Below are positions 1 to 7,819 of a stretch of DNA of 44,140 nt, piece after piece. The stretch spans positions 1 through 44,140 of the forward strand of contig CANCET010000006.1 of NCBI GenBank assembly GCA_947375105.1. Reading direction: 5' to 3'. Position numbers and translations under genes: made by a program. The stretch is from Sphingomonadaceae bacterium (GTDB taxonomy: Bacteria; Pseudomonadota; Alphaproteobacteria; Sphingomonadales; Sphingomonadaceae). The notes under the pieces are model-generated. The model worked only from the letters and a program-made list of their open reading frames with translations, did no database searches and was not told where the DNA came from. Each line of letters opens with the position of its first letter. Position 1 is the stretch's first letter.

Positions 1-1502
1 CGATTCTGTTCATCGACGAGATTCATACGGTGATCGGTGCCGGCGCGACCAGTGGTGGTGCAATGGACGCCTCGAACTTGCTCAAACCCGCGCTTTCGGG
101 CGGCACGATCCGTTGCATTGGTTCAACCACTTACAAGGAATTCCGCAACCACTTCGAGAAGGATCGTGCGCTCCTGCGCCGGTTCCAGAAGATCGATGTA
201 AATGAACCGACCATTGAAGACACCATCAAGATCCTTAAGGGCCTGCGCACAGCGTTCGAAGAGCACCACAAGGTTCGCTATACGCCGGACGCAATCAAGA
301 CCGCGGTCGAGCTCTCAGCCCGCTACATCAATGACCGCAAGCTGCCGGACAAGGCGATCGACGTGATCGATGAAGTTGGTGCTATGCAGATGCTGGTGCC
401 GCCTTCGAAGCGCAAAAAGGTTATCACGGCGCGCGAGATCGAGCAGGTCATCGCTACGATGGCACGCATCCCGCCTAAGTCCGTCTCGAGTGACGACAAA
501 AAGGTGCTCGAGCATCTCGACCGCGATCTGAAGCGGCTGGTGTTCGGGCAGGACAAGGCGATCGAGGTGCTGGCAAGTGCGATGAAGCTCAGCCGGGCAG
601 GTCTGCGCGATGCTGACAAGCCGATCGGCTCGTTCCTGTTCTCGGGCCCCACCGGCGTCGGCAAGACTGAAGTGGCACGCAGCCTTGCCCAGATCATGGG
701 CATCCCGCTTCAGCGCTTCGACATGTCGGAATACATGGAACGCCATTCGATCAGTCGTCTCATCGGCGCACCGCCGGGCTATGTCGGATTCGACCAAGGC
801 GGACTCTTGACCGATGCCATCGACCAACAGCCGCACTGCGTGCTGCTGCTCGATGAGATCGAGAAGGCACATCCAGACCTGTTCAACATCCTTCTGCAAG
901 TGATGGACAACGGCCGGCTCACCGATCACCACGGAAAAACGGTCGACTTCCGCAACGTCGTGCTGGTGATGACCACCAATGCCGGTGCCTCGGACATGGC
1001 GCGCCACGGCATCGGCTTCGGCGATGTGTCCAAGGCCGATGCGGGTGACGAGGCGGTGAAGAAGATGTTCACCCCCGAGTTCCGCAACCGGCTCGATGCC
1101 ATCGTGCCCTTCGCTTACTTGCCGCCCGAAGTTGTCAGCCGCGTGGTCGACAAGTTCATCCTCCAGCTCGAACTCCAGTTGGCCGACCAGAACGTGCACA
1201 TTCAGTTCGATAGCGATGCGCGCGCCTGGCTCGCCAAGCAGGGCTATGACCGACTTTATGGCGCGCGTCCGATGGGCCGCGTCATACAGGAAAAGGTCAA
1301 GAAGCCATTGGCCGAGGAATTGCTGTTCGGTAAACTCGCCAATGGCGGCGAGGTCCATGTCAGCCTGAAGGAAGAGGAAGGCAAGGACACCGCGCTTTCG
1401 TTCGAACTGACTCCGGCCGCTCCGAAACTGGTCAAGAAGAAGGTTCGCAAGAGCAAGGGCGGATCGGCTACGGCTGATGAGCCGAATGCCGACGAGGTCT
1501 GA
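1..1502 (+). CDS. clpA: ATP-dependent Clp protease ATP-binding subunit ClpA (5' truncated)
   Basis: This is the AAA+ unfoldase that feeds substrates, often delivered by ClpS, into the ClpP peptidase in the cytosol. The frame is open from base 3, so the gene begins outside the window; the N-domain and the first Walker A are missing. The visible part opens in the first AAA domain at its Walker B (ILFIDEIH). It continues through the second AAA domain with Walker A GPTGVGKT (bases about 648-671) and Walker B VLLLDEIEKAHPD. A GIGFGD segment fits the ClpP-binding IGF/L loop, which separates ClpA from ClpB. The C-terminus is a charged tail rich in lysine and acidic residues. A strong hairpin follows the stop codon. 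Confidence 0.95.
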   Translation, partial: ILFIDEIHTVIGAGATSGGAMDASNLLKPALSGGTIRCIGSTTYKEFRNHFEKDRALLRRFQKIDVNEPTIEDTIKILKGLRTAFEEHHKVRYTPDAIKTAVELSARYINDRKLPDKAIDVIDEVGAMQMLVPPSKRKKVITAREIEQVIATMARIPPKSVSSDDKKVLEHLDRDLKRLVFGQDKAIEVLASAMKLSRAGLRDADKPIGSFLFSGPTGVGKTEVARSLAQIMGIPLQRFDMSEYMERHSISRLIGAPPGYVGFDQGGLLTDAIDQQPHCVLLLDEIEKAHPDLFNILLQVMDNGRLTDHHGKTVDFRNVVLVMTTNAGASDMARHGIGFGDVSKADAGDEAVKKMFTPEFRNRLDAIVPFAYLPPEVVSRVVDKFILQLELQLADQNVHIQFDSDARAWLAKQGYDRLYGARPMGRVIQEKVKKPLAEELLFGKLANGGEVHVSLKEEEGKDTALSFELTPAAPKLVKKKVRKSKGGSATADEPNADEV

Positions 1503-1526
1503 GTTAGGTTGGCTTTCACGAGTTAA

Positions 1527-1564
1527 ACCAATGGGGCGCAGCTTCGGGCTTGCGCCCCATTGGT
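1527..1564 (+). terminator. Hairpin terminator after clpA
   Basis: A perfect 14-bp inverted repeat (arms 1527-1540 and 1551-1564) encloses a 10-base loop, 24 bases after the clpA stop. The stem is GC-rich in its loop-proximal half, but no clear T-run follows, so termination may be incomplete. It also argues against starting the next gene at 1550, since that start would lie inside the hairpin. Confidence 0.7.
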
Positions 1565-1603
1565 CTATGGAAACCTGATCACTTCCGCGCCATTTCTAGC
1601 ATT

Positions 1604-2608
1604 ATGTCCGGATGTTTCACGTGGATCAAAGCTGAGCCGATAGGCATCCGGATCGTCCCCGCGGACGCCTGGATCGATGCTTCACGACCTGTCGGGCGGG
1701 CGCTGGTCACACACGGCCATGCGGACCATGCACGCGGCGGACACGGACGAACTTTCGCGACCCCTCCGACGCTGGCGATCATGGCGTTGAGATACGGCGT
1801 GGTGTCTGGCGCGAACCCAGCGGCATATAACGAGCCTATCGCGATAGGCGGCGGAGTAACTGCCACATTTCTGCCCGCCGGCCATGTTCTCGGCTCTGCG
1901 CAGATCCTGCTCGAGCATGCCGGCGAGCGGGTGATTGTGACCGGGGACTACAAGCGCCGGCCAGATCCGACTTGCCCTGCATTCGAGGTCACACCCTGCG
2001 ATCTCCTGATCACCGAAGCGACGTTCGGCCTGCCGGTCTTCCGACACCCGCCGATTGCTGAAGAAATTGCACGGTTGTTGGCGACGCGCATTGCGAATCC
2101 CAAGCGATGCATACTGGTGGGCGCCTATGCGCTCGGGAAGGCACAACGCGTCATCGCGGAGTTGCGTGCTGCCGGCTGGCACGAGCCAGTTTATCTCCAT
2201 GGCGCGATGGAGCCGATGTGTCGTCTCTACGAGGAGCAAGGCATTCCGCTCGGCGATCTTCGTGCCATTGCAAGTGTGCAGAAGTCAGCATTGGCTGGTG
2301 CCATCGTAATCTGCCCCCCGTCAGCGCTGAACGATCGTTGGAGCCGGCGCTTGCCCGATCCGATCACGGCCATGGCCAGCGGCTGGATGCGCGTGCGACA
2401 GCGCGTTCGACAACGCGGCGTGGAATTGCCCCTGATCATCTCGGACCACGCCGACTGGGACGAACTAACCGAGACCATCACTGAAGTAGATCCAACCGAA
2501 ACCTGGATTACGCACGGCCGCGAAGAAGCGTTGCTTCGGTGGTGCCAGATACACCAACGAAAGGCTCGCGCTCTCGCGCTGACCGGCTACGAAGATGAAG
2601 ATGAGTAG
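1604..2608 (+). CDS. Ligase-associated MBL-fold DNA exonuclease
   Basis: A 334-residue metallo-beta-lactamase/beta-CASP-type nuclease of the family usually encoded beside bacterial ATP-dependent DNA ligases; it probably trims DNA ends during repair. The metal site is visible as THGHADH near residue 35, followed by GHVLGSAQ, the aspartate in VTGDYKR and a late SDHADWDEL motif. The start at 1604 fits family members, which begin 35-40 residues before the HxHxDH motif. An upstream in-frame start at 1550 would place the start codon within the clpA terminator. No clear Shine-Dalgarno sequence is seen. The DNA ligase follows after 30 bases, so the two are probably co-transcribed. The Lhr-type helicase and metallophosphatase often found with this pair are not in the window. 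Confidence 0.88.
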   Translation: MSGCFTWIKAEPIGIRIVPADAWIDASRPVGRALVTHGHADHARGGHGRTFATPPTLAIMALRYGVVSGANPAAYNEPIAIGGGVTATFLPAGHVLGSAQILLEHAGERVIVTGDYKRRPDPTCPAFEVTPCDLLITEATFGLPVFRHPPIAEEIARLLATRIANPKRCILVGAYALGKAQRVIAELRAAGWHEPVYLHGAMEPMCRLYEEQGIPLGDLRAIASVQKSALAGAIVICPPSALNDRWSRRLPDPITAMASGWMRVRQRVRQRGVELPLIISDHADWDELTETITEVDPTETWITHGREEALLRWCQIHQRKARALALTGYEDEDE

Positions 2609-2638
2609 CCCGCCCCTGCATTGCGATGAGAGATGGTG

Positions 2639-4234
2639 ATGAAGCGGTTTGCCGAACTTCTCGACCGCCTTCTGGTAACGCCGTCGCGCAACGGCAAGCT
2701 TCAACTAATAGCTCACTATCTGCGCGACACGCCCGATCCAGACCGGGGATGGGCTCTTGCAGCATTGACCGGCGCGGTTGATTTCCCAGCGATTAAGGCA
2801 AGCGCCGTACGCGGCCTTATGGCCGCGAGGGTGGATCCAGTGCTCTGGGCCCTTTCTCGCGACTTTGTGGGTGATACCGCAGAGACAGCCAGCTTGCTCT
2901 GGCCAGAACCAGAGCAAGCGCCGCAAGGCGCCGCGCCAACTCTCGGCGAAGCCGTAGAGAGCTTGAGCCACTCGACTCGAATAGCCGCGCCGGCAGTTCT
3001 CACTACATTGCTTGACCGACTAGACACGGCCGGTCGATACGCCCTGATTAAATTCGCTACGGGCGCTTTGCGCATCGGCATCTCGGCGCGACTTGCCAAA
3101 ATTGCGTTTGCGCAGGCCTTTGCCGTTTCGGTCGATTCGGTTGAGGAGTATTGGCACGGCCAGCGCCCACCTTACCTTCCGCTGTTTGCGTGGGCGATAG
3201 GCGAAGCGCCCCCACCGCGCACCGACGAACAGCCTCTGTTTCGCCCGTTCATGCTTGCCCACCCCCTGGAATCCGAAGCGGTCAGTCTTGAGGACTATGT
3301 CGCCGAATGGAAATGGGATGGCATCCGCGTGCAGATTGTCCATGTCGCAGGCGACACGCGCATCTATTCACGCGGCGGTGACGACATCTCGGGAAGCTTC
3401 CCTGAAATCGCCGGCAGCCTGCCTTTCGCCGCAGTGCTGGATGGAGAACTTCTGGTGCGCGGTAGCTCGCAAGGCGGCGAGGCGGGAGGCGCGGCAAGTT
3501 TCAATGCGTTGCAGCAGCGGCTGGGGCGAAAGACGGTATCAAAGGCAATGCTGGCCGATGCGCCGGCGTTTGTAAGACTCTATGATGTCCTGATTGACGG
3601 GAGCGAGGACCTTCGCCAGTTGCCGTGGGCCGCCCGTAGGTTGCGGCTGGAGGAGCTTATGCAGCGCCTCAACTCAGCTCACTTCGATCTGTCCGAAATC
3701 ATCGTTGCAAAGGACATGGCGGCACTCGCGCAGATCAGAGCCGGCGCTCGCGATGCGGCGATTGAAGGAGTCATGCTCAAGCACCGCCAATCACCGTATG
3801 TCGCGGGCCGCCGTGCCGGGCTCTGGTATAAATGGAAGCGAGAACCGCTGCTGATCGATTGCGTGCTGATGTATGCGCAACGGGGATCCGGGAAGCGCTC
3901 ATCGTTCTTTTCAGACTTCACCTTCGGCTGCTGGGATGGAGATCCCGATAGTGGAGCCGAGCTCCTCCCCGTCGGCAAGGCGTATTTCGGGTTCACCGAA
4001 GAGGAGCTCAAATTTCTCGACCGCCATGTCCGGCAGCATACGGTTGCCAAGTATGGTCCGGTGCGTGAAACGGACCGGAGCCTGGTGTTCGAAGTTGCAT
4101 TTGACTCAGTGCACGTCAGCAAGCGGCACAAGTCGGGCGTCGCCATGCGCTTTCCCCGCATCAACCGCATACGGCACGAAAAACCGGCGCACGAGGCCGA
4201 TCGTCTCGATGCATTGCGCACACTGGTATCTTGA
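2639..4234 (+). CDS. ATP-dependent DNA ligase (cisplatin damage response type)
   Basis: A 531-residue ATP-dependent DNA ligase that seals nicks, distinct from the NAD-dependent replicative LigA. The N-terminal third matches the ligase DNA-binding domain. The adenylation domain starts around residue 215 with the nucleotidyl-lysine motif EWKWDGIR, followed by DGELLV (motif III) and EGVMLKH (motif IV), and WYKWKRE fits motif V. An OB-fold domain forms the C-terminus. In-frame ATGs lie at 2633 and 2639; the GAG-rich stretch just upstream is better spaced for 2639. The exonuclease gene lies immediately upstream, the known pairing for this family, where the products are thought to act together in damage repair. 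Confidence 0.92.
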   Translation: MKRFAELLDRLLVTPSRNGKLQLIAHYLRDTPDPDRGWALAALTGAVDFPAIKASAVRGLMAARVDPVLWALSRDFVGDTAETASLLWPEPEQAPQGAAPTLGEAVESLSHSTRIAAPAVLTTLLDRLDTAGRYALIKFATGALRIGISARLAKIAFAQAFAVSVDSVEEYWHGQRPPYLPLFAWAIGEAPPPRTDEQPLFRPFMLAHPLESEAVSLEDYVAEWKWDGIRVQIVHVAGDTRIYSRGGDDISGSFPEIAGSLPFAAVLDGELLVRGSSQGGEAGGAASFNALQQRLGRKTVSKAMLADAPAFVRLYDVLIDGSEDLRQLPWAARRLRLEELMQRLNSAHFDLSEIIVAKDMAALAQIRAGARDAAIEGVMLKHRQSPYVAGRRAGLWYKWKREPLLIDCVLMYAQRGSGKRSSFFSDFTFGCWDGDPDSGAELLPVGKAYFGFTEEELKFLDRHVRQHTVAKYGPVRETDRSLVFEVAFDSVHVSKRHKSGVAMRFPRINRIRHEKPAHEADRLDALRTLVS

Positions 4235-4295
4235 TCTTGATCAAGGCGAATAGACGGACAAGCTGCCAAGTTTATGGCTGCTGCAATGTCCGTTT

Positions 4296-4300
4296 GGAGA
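4296..4300 (+). promoter_or_regulatory. Shine-Dalgarno selecting a TTG start
   Basis: GGAGA lies nine bases before the TTG at 4310 and 21 bases before the first in-frame ATG at 4322. The spacing favours TTG as the initiation codon of the truncated haemoglobin. Confidence 0.6.
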
Positions 4301-4309
4301 TAGCGTCCT

Positions 4310-4711
4310 TTGGCTACACAGATGACCGCTCACCCGGCCAGCCCCTATGATCGCATTGGCGGGATCGACGTGCTGCGTCAGATAACGGACCGATTCTACG
4401 ATCTCATGGAGAAGGATCCTGAGTTCATCGCGCTCCGAGCGATGCATGCACCAGATCTTGGTCCGATGCGCGCTTCACTACCGCTATTCTTGGCAGGTTG
4501 GAGCGGTGGTCCACGCGACTGGTGGGAAGCAAATCCCGGCAAGTGCATGGCCAGCATGCATGGTCCGTTCGCTATAAATCAGGAAGCGGCAACACAGTGG
4601 GCGAATGCAATGCGTCGCGCGATAGCAGATGTTGCCCCAGCCGATCTGGAAATTGCCCAAGCGCTGACCGACGTGCTGACCCGCATGGCATTGGGCATGG
4701 CAAAAGCTTGA
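4310..4711 (+). CDS. Group II truncated haemoglobin
   Basis: A 133-residue haem protein of the truncated (2/2) globin family, group II, likely cytosolic and involved in oxygen, nitric oxide or redox chemistry. The fold signature begins with YDRIGG. The tyrosine in RFYDLM fits position B10, the histidine in SMHGPF fits the proximal F8 ligand, and the tryptophan in TQWANAM fits G8, the hallmark tryptophan of group II. The loop before the F helix contains a WW pair and a cysteine. Translation probably starts at TTG, given the well-placed Shine-Dalgarno sequence. The gene follows the DNA ligase after 75 bases and precedes a DUF1275 gene; neither neighbour gives a clear functional hint. Confidence 0.88.
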   Translation: MATQMTAHPASPYDRIGGIDVLRQITDRFYDLMEKDPEFIALRAMHAPDLGPMRASLPLFLAGWSGGPRDWWEANPGKCMASMHGPFAINQEAATQWANAMRRAIADVAPADLEIAQALTDVLTRMALGMAKA

Positions 4712-4747
4712 ATTGCCTAATGCGTCTAGCCGACTAGGCTATTGACG

Positions 4748-5386
4748 ATGATCCGTTACGATCGCTCCCGTCGCCGCTTTGCCATCGCACTCTCAGGGCT
4801 TGCGGGCTTTGTCGATGCAGTCGGATTTCTATCGGCTGGTGGGTATTTCGTCTCGTTCATGTCAGGAAACACAACTCGGTTGGGAGTGGCAGTCGGGACC
4901 AATCCGACAGCGGCTTTGTTGCCCGCGCTTTTGCTCACCGGCTTTCTTGCGGGCGTGACCATCGGTGCGCTAGTGGCTCTGCGTACAGGACGACTGCGGA
5001 AGCTGGCCGTCCTTGCGCTTGTAACTGCGCTCTTGCTTGCCGGGGCAGCAGCACGCGCCGCAGGTTTCGAGCGGGGAATGATTGCAGCCCTTGTTCTTGC
5101 GATGGGTGTGATCAATAATACGTTCCAGCGCGGCGGCGAAGTTACTGTTGGACTCACCTACATGACCGGGGCTCTTGTCAGGCTCGGGCAAGGCCTTGCG
5201 CTATGGCTGGTCGGCAAGGCAGAGCCTGGTTGGTCGGCATGGGGTGCGCTGTGGGCCGGATTGCTGGGCGGCGCCGTGCTTGGCGCCTTTTTGCAAGACC
5301 GCGCCCCGTTCTGGTGCTTATGGGCTGCAACAGGATGGGCCGCGATTATGACTCTGCTGGCCCTCAGACTACCCGCGGAAGCATAA
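4748..5386 (+). CDS. DUF1275 (YoaK-like) membrane protein
   Basis: A 212-residue inner-membrane protein of the DUF1275/YoaK family, whose function is unknown. The family hallmark appears near the N-terminus as GFVDAVGFL followed by FVSFMSGNTTRLG. About six hydrophobic segments follow, separated by short arginine-containing loops. A TTG at 4742 lies in frame two codons upstream of the chosen ATG; neither has a convincing Shine-Dalgarno sequence. The 3' end overlaps the convergent DUF167 gene by 23 bases. Confidence 0.85.
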   Translation: MIRYDRSRRRFAIALSGLAGFVDAVGFLSAGGYFVSFMSGNTTRLGVAVGTNPTAALLPALLLTGFLAGVTIGALVALRTGRLRKLAVLALVTALLLAGAAARAAGFERGMIAALVLAMGVINNTFQRGGEVTVGLTYMTGALVRLGQGLALWLVGKAEPGWSAWGALWAGLLGGAVLGAFLQDRAPFWCLWAATGWAAIMTLLALRLPAEA

Positions 5387-5651
5387 CCAACTTTTCGCGT
5401 GAAGTTGCGCCGCGCAACAAGGAAATCTGCGAGGGCGAAACGCCAAGCGCCTGCCCCAGCAAGTCAATCATGGCTGCGGTAGCTTTGCCGTCTTCAGGCT
5501 TGCACCGCACCTTTACGAGGACACGTCCTGCGGCGATTCCGATGCCCTCACTTCGCGCGCCGGGCGTAACTCTCACTGCCAATCGCCCTTCGGCATCGGC
5601 AAGCATACGCAACGCGTTCGCAGAGGGGAGTTCAGTTTTGGGGCGCGCCAT
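5364..5651 (-). CDS. DUF167 (YggU family) protein
   Basis: A 95-residue DUF167/YggU-like protein of unknown biochemical role. The family core is visible as RLAVRVTPGARSEGI, then VKVRCKPEDGKAT and a C-terminal RGATSREK stretch. The chosen ATG at 5651 begins MARPKTELP; an upstream extension in the same frame has no family similarity. It is the last gene of the hemB-GNAT-carbonic anhydrase run, overlaps the preceding stop by 20 bases and meets the DUF1275 gene tail to tail. Confidence 0.82.
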   Translation of the reverse strand: MARPKTELPSANALRMLADAEGRLAVRVTPGARSEGIGIAAGRVLVKVRCKPEDGKATAAMIDLLGQALGVSPSQISLLRGATSREKLVMLPRVV

Positions 5652-6204
5652 CGGCTGCCAATGCCGCCCGATGCGCGCGCGCATTCGCGACATAATGCGC
5701 AACACCCATTTGCATTTCGGCCAGTGCGCCGTCGGTCAGGTCGCGCATATAGCAGGCAGGACGCCCGCCCCAAAGTTGGCGTGCAGCAATCCGCTTGGCC
5801 GGGGTAAGCAGCGCGCCTGCTGCCAACATGCCTTCGCCCTCGATAATCGCACCGTTCATCACCACCGCACCAAGCCCAACAAAGGCACGGTCTTCAAGCG
5901 TACAACCGTGGAGCATGACCATATGGCCGACGAGGACATCCTCGCCGATCAGCGTGGGAAAGCCTTGCGGATGGCGTGGATCGGGACTGTCGCAGTGAAT
6001 CACGGCGCCGTCCTGAATATTGCTGCGCGCTCCGATGACAATGCGGTTCACATCGCCACGGATCACGCAATTGTACCAGACCGAGGCGTCAGGTCCGATC
6101 TCGACATCACCGATGATCCGGCACCCCGGCGCGATGAAGGCGCTTGGATGAATGCGCGGTGTTTTGCCATGAATGCTGGCAATAGTGATGTCTGAATGGT
6201 GCAT
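5632..6204 (-). CDS. Gamma-carbonic anhydrase family protein
   Basis: A 190-residue left-handed beta-helix protein of the gamma-class carbonic anhydrase family (YrdA/PaaY/CaiE-like). Hexapeptide repeats run through most of the chain. The metal ligands are visible as the histidine in AVIHCD and the two histidines in VGHMVMLHGC. Such proteins bind zinc or iron; some hydrate CO2, while others have no proven activity. The ATG at 6204 is preceded by AGGGGAG at good spacing, which rejects a longer reading from 6279. It follows the GNAT gene by ten bases and is probably co-transcribed with it. Confidence 0.9.
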   Translation of the reverse strand: MHHSDITIASIHGKTPRIHPSAFIAPGCRIIGDVEIGPDASVWYNCVIRGDVNRIVIGARSNIQDGAVIHCDSPDPRHPQGFPTLIGEDVLVGHMVMLHGCTLEDRAFVGLGAVVMNGAIIEGEGMLAAGALLTPAKRIAARQLWGGRPACYMRDLTDGALAEMQMGVAHYVANARAHRAALAADGAPQN

Positions 6205-6214
6205 GGCGCTCCCC

Positions 6215-6748
6215 TCAAGCGGCCGCTGGCTCGGGCCGGTGGATGCGATAAAGGATATGGGGCTTGAGCGGATCGTCATCGGCCAGGTCGGGATGATCGA
6301 AGTCCTCGGCGGGATAGCGGACCATACCCAAGCGCTCCATCAACCCCCAGCTTCGCGTGTTGGAAAGGTTGGTGATCGCCATGATCGTGGGCACCGGAAG
6401 ATTTTGCCATGCCCATGCAAAGGAAGCTTCGGCGGCCTCTCTTGCAAGGCCTAGTCCCCAAGCGTGATGCGCAAGTCGCCAGCCAATCTCGTATTCGAAA
6501 ATTGGCGCACGCGGGGGTAGCACGCCGCAAAAGCCGATGAAATCGCCTTCCACCTTGCGATCGAGTGCCCAGAAGACATGCCCATGCTCACGCTCTGTTG
6601 CGATCATCCGTTCGACTGCTGCGTCGCTTTCTGCGCGAGTGAGCGGCGGAAGATGCGCCATGACCAGCGGATCGCAAGCCATTGCCCAAAACGGTTCGCG
6701 ATCAGCTATGCGCCAAGGGCGCAGAATCAACCGCTCAGTTTCGATCAT
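6215..6748 (-). CDS. GNAT family N-acetyltransferase (RimJ/RimL-like)
   Basis: A 177-residue acetyltransferase of the GNAT fold, which moves an acetyl group from acetyl-CoA to an amine, often a protein N-terminus. It begins with the RimJ/RimL-type signature ETERLILRPWRIAD. It contains IGFCGV and YEIGWRLAHHAWGLGLAREA, the latter covering the acetyl-CoA-binding loop, and ends with NTRSWGLMERLGM, the conserved asparagine-containing C-terminal helix. Its substrate cannot be told from sequence. It sits seven bases after hemB and ten before the carbonic anhydrase gene, so it is likely translated from the same transcript. Confidence 0.88.
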   Translation of the reverse strand: MIETERLILRPWRIADREPFWAMACDPLVMAHLPPLTRAESDAAVERMIATEREHGHVFWALDRKVEGDFIGFCGVLPPRAPIFEYEIGWRLAHHAWGLGLAREAAEASFAWAWQNLPVPTIMAITNLSNTRSWGLMERLGMVRYPAEDFDHPDLADDDPLKPHILYRIHRPEPAAA

Positions 6749-6755
6749 GCTGGCT

Positions 6756-7751
6756 TCAAGCGCCCATCAAGCGCGCCGCATGAAGCGCATGATAGGTCAA
6801 CACTCCGGAACAGCCGGCGCGTTTGAAGGCCAGCAGAGTTTCCAAGACCAATGCGTCGCGGTCACCCGCGCCGGCCGCCGCTGCCGCTTCAATCATCGCG
6901 TACTCGCCACTGACCTGATAGGCGAAGACCGGGACCTGGAAGGCTTCCTTCACCCGCAGGGCTATATCGAGATAGGGCAAGCCGGGCTTGACCATCACAC
7001 TGTCCGCACCCTCAGCTATATCGAGTTCGACTTCACGCAACGCCTCCTCGGCATTGCCGGGATCCATCTGGTAGGTCTTCTTGTTGCCTTTGAGCAGTCC
7101 GCGCGATCCGACTGCATCACGGAACGGACCATAAAACGCCGACGCATACTTTGCAGCGTAGGCCATGATCTGCACGTTAATATGGCCGGCCCCTTCCAGA
7201 GCATCGCGGATAGCCCCGATCCGGCCATCCATCATATCGGACGGCGCGATTATGTCTGCCCCAGCCGCCGCCTGGTTGAGGCTCTGCCCCACGAGCACCT
7301 CAACAGTGGCATCGTTCAGAACGTAACCATCATCGTCGATCAGCCCATCTTGCCCATGACTGGTGTAAGGATCCAACGCCACATCAGTAAGCACACCGAG
7401 CGATTCGCCGCACGCGTCCTTGATTGCCTTAATGGCACGGCACATCAGGTTATCCGGGTTCAGCGCCTCCTGGCCGTCCTCGCTCCGGCGACCCGGCTGG
7501 GTGTTGGGAAACAGTGCAATGCAGGGGATGCCGGCAGCAACCGCATCGCGGGCGCGCTCGGCCACGAGATCGACCGACCAGCGCGAGACGCCAGGCAGCG
7601 ATCCGATCGGATCCTCGACGCCGTGCCCCTCGGTTACGAACAACGGCCAGATCAGATCGGCAGGGGTAACGAGCACCTCACGATGCAACGCGCGGCTCCA
7701 CGCACTGGCGCGGGTCCGGCGAAGGCGAATATTGGGAAAGCCAGCAGACAT
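6756..7751 (-). CDS. hemB: Delta-aminolevulinic acid dehydratase (porphobilinogen synthase)
   Basis: HemB condenses two molecules of 5-aminolevulinate into porphobilinogen, the second common step of haem synthesis. The 331-residue length is standard. The Schiff-base lysine is in VMVKPGLPYLD, and a second conserved lysine is in GNKKTYQMDPGN. The metal-binding segment reads DVALDPYTSHGQDG, with aspartates where zinc enzymes carry cysteines, so this is the magnesium-type enzyme. The ATG at 7751 was preferred to an in-frame TTG at 7787, because the extra residues have no family match. It heads a tight run with the GNAT, carbonic anhydrase and DUF167 genes. Confidence 0.95.
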   Translation of the reverse strand: MSAGFPNIRLRRTRASAWSRALHREVLVTPADLIWPLFVTEGHGVEDPIGSLPGVSRWSVDLVAERARDAVAAGIPCIALFPNTQPGRRSEDGQEALNPDNLMCRAIKAIKDACGESLGVLTDVALDPYTSHGQDGLIDDDGYVLNDATVEVLVGQSLNQAAAGADIIAPSDMMDGRIGAIRDALEGAGHINVQIMAYAAKYASAFYGPFRDAVGSRGLLKGNKKTYQMDPGNAEEALREVELDIAEGADSVMVKPGLPYLDIALRVKEAFQVPVFAYQVSGEYAMIEAAAAAGAGDRDALVLETLLAFKRAGCSGVLTYHALHAARLMGA

Positions 7752-7819
7752 GGCAGGAGTTCTAAGCGCTGTTGTCGCGTTGGGCAACCGGGCGCGAACG
7801 GAATAGCGAGAGTCTCGGC

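Noticed and set aside
315..1358. 347-codon open frame on the minus strand inside clpA
   Set aside because: It is antisense to a clearly conserved AAA domain and has no recognisable domain; long antisense frames are expected in GC-rich genes.
5203..6195. 330-codon plus-strand frame spanning DUF167 and the carbonic anhydrase
   Set aside because: It crosses two genes with clear family motifs on the other strand and has an atypical composition.
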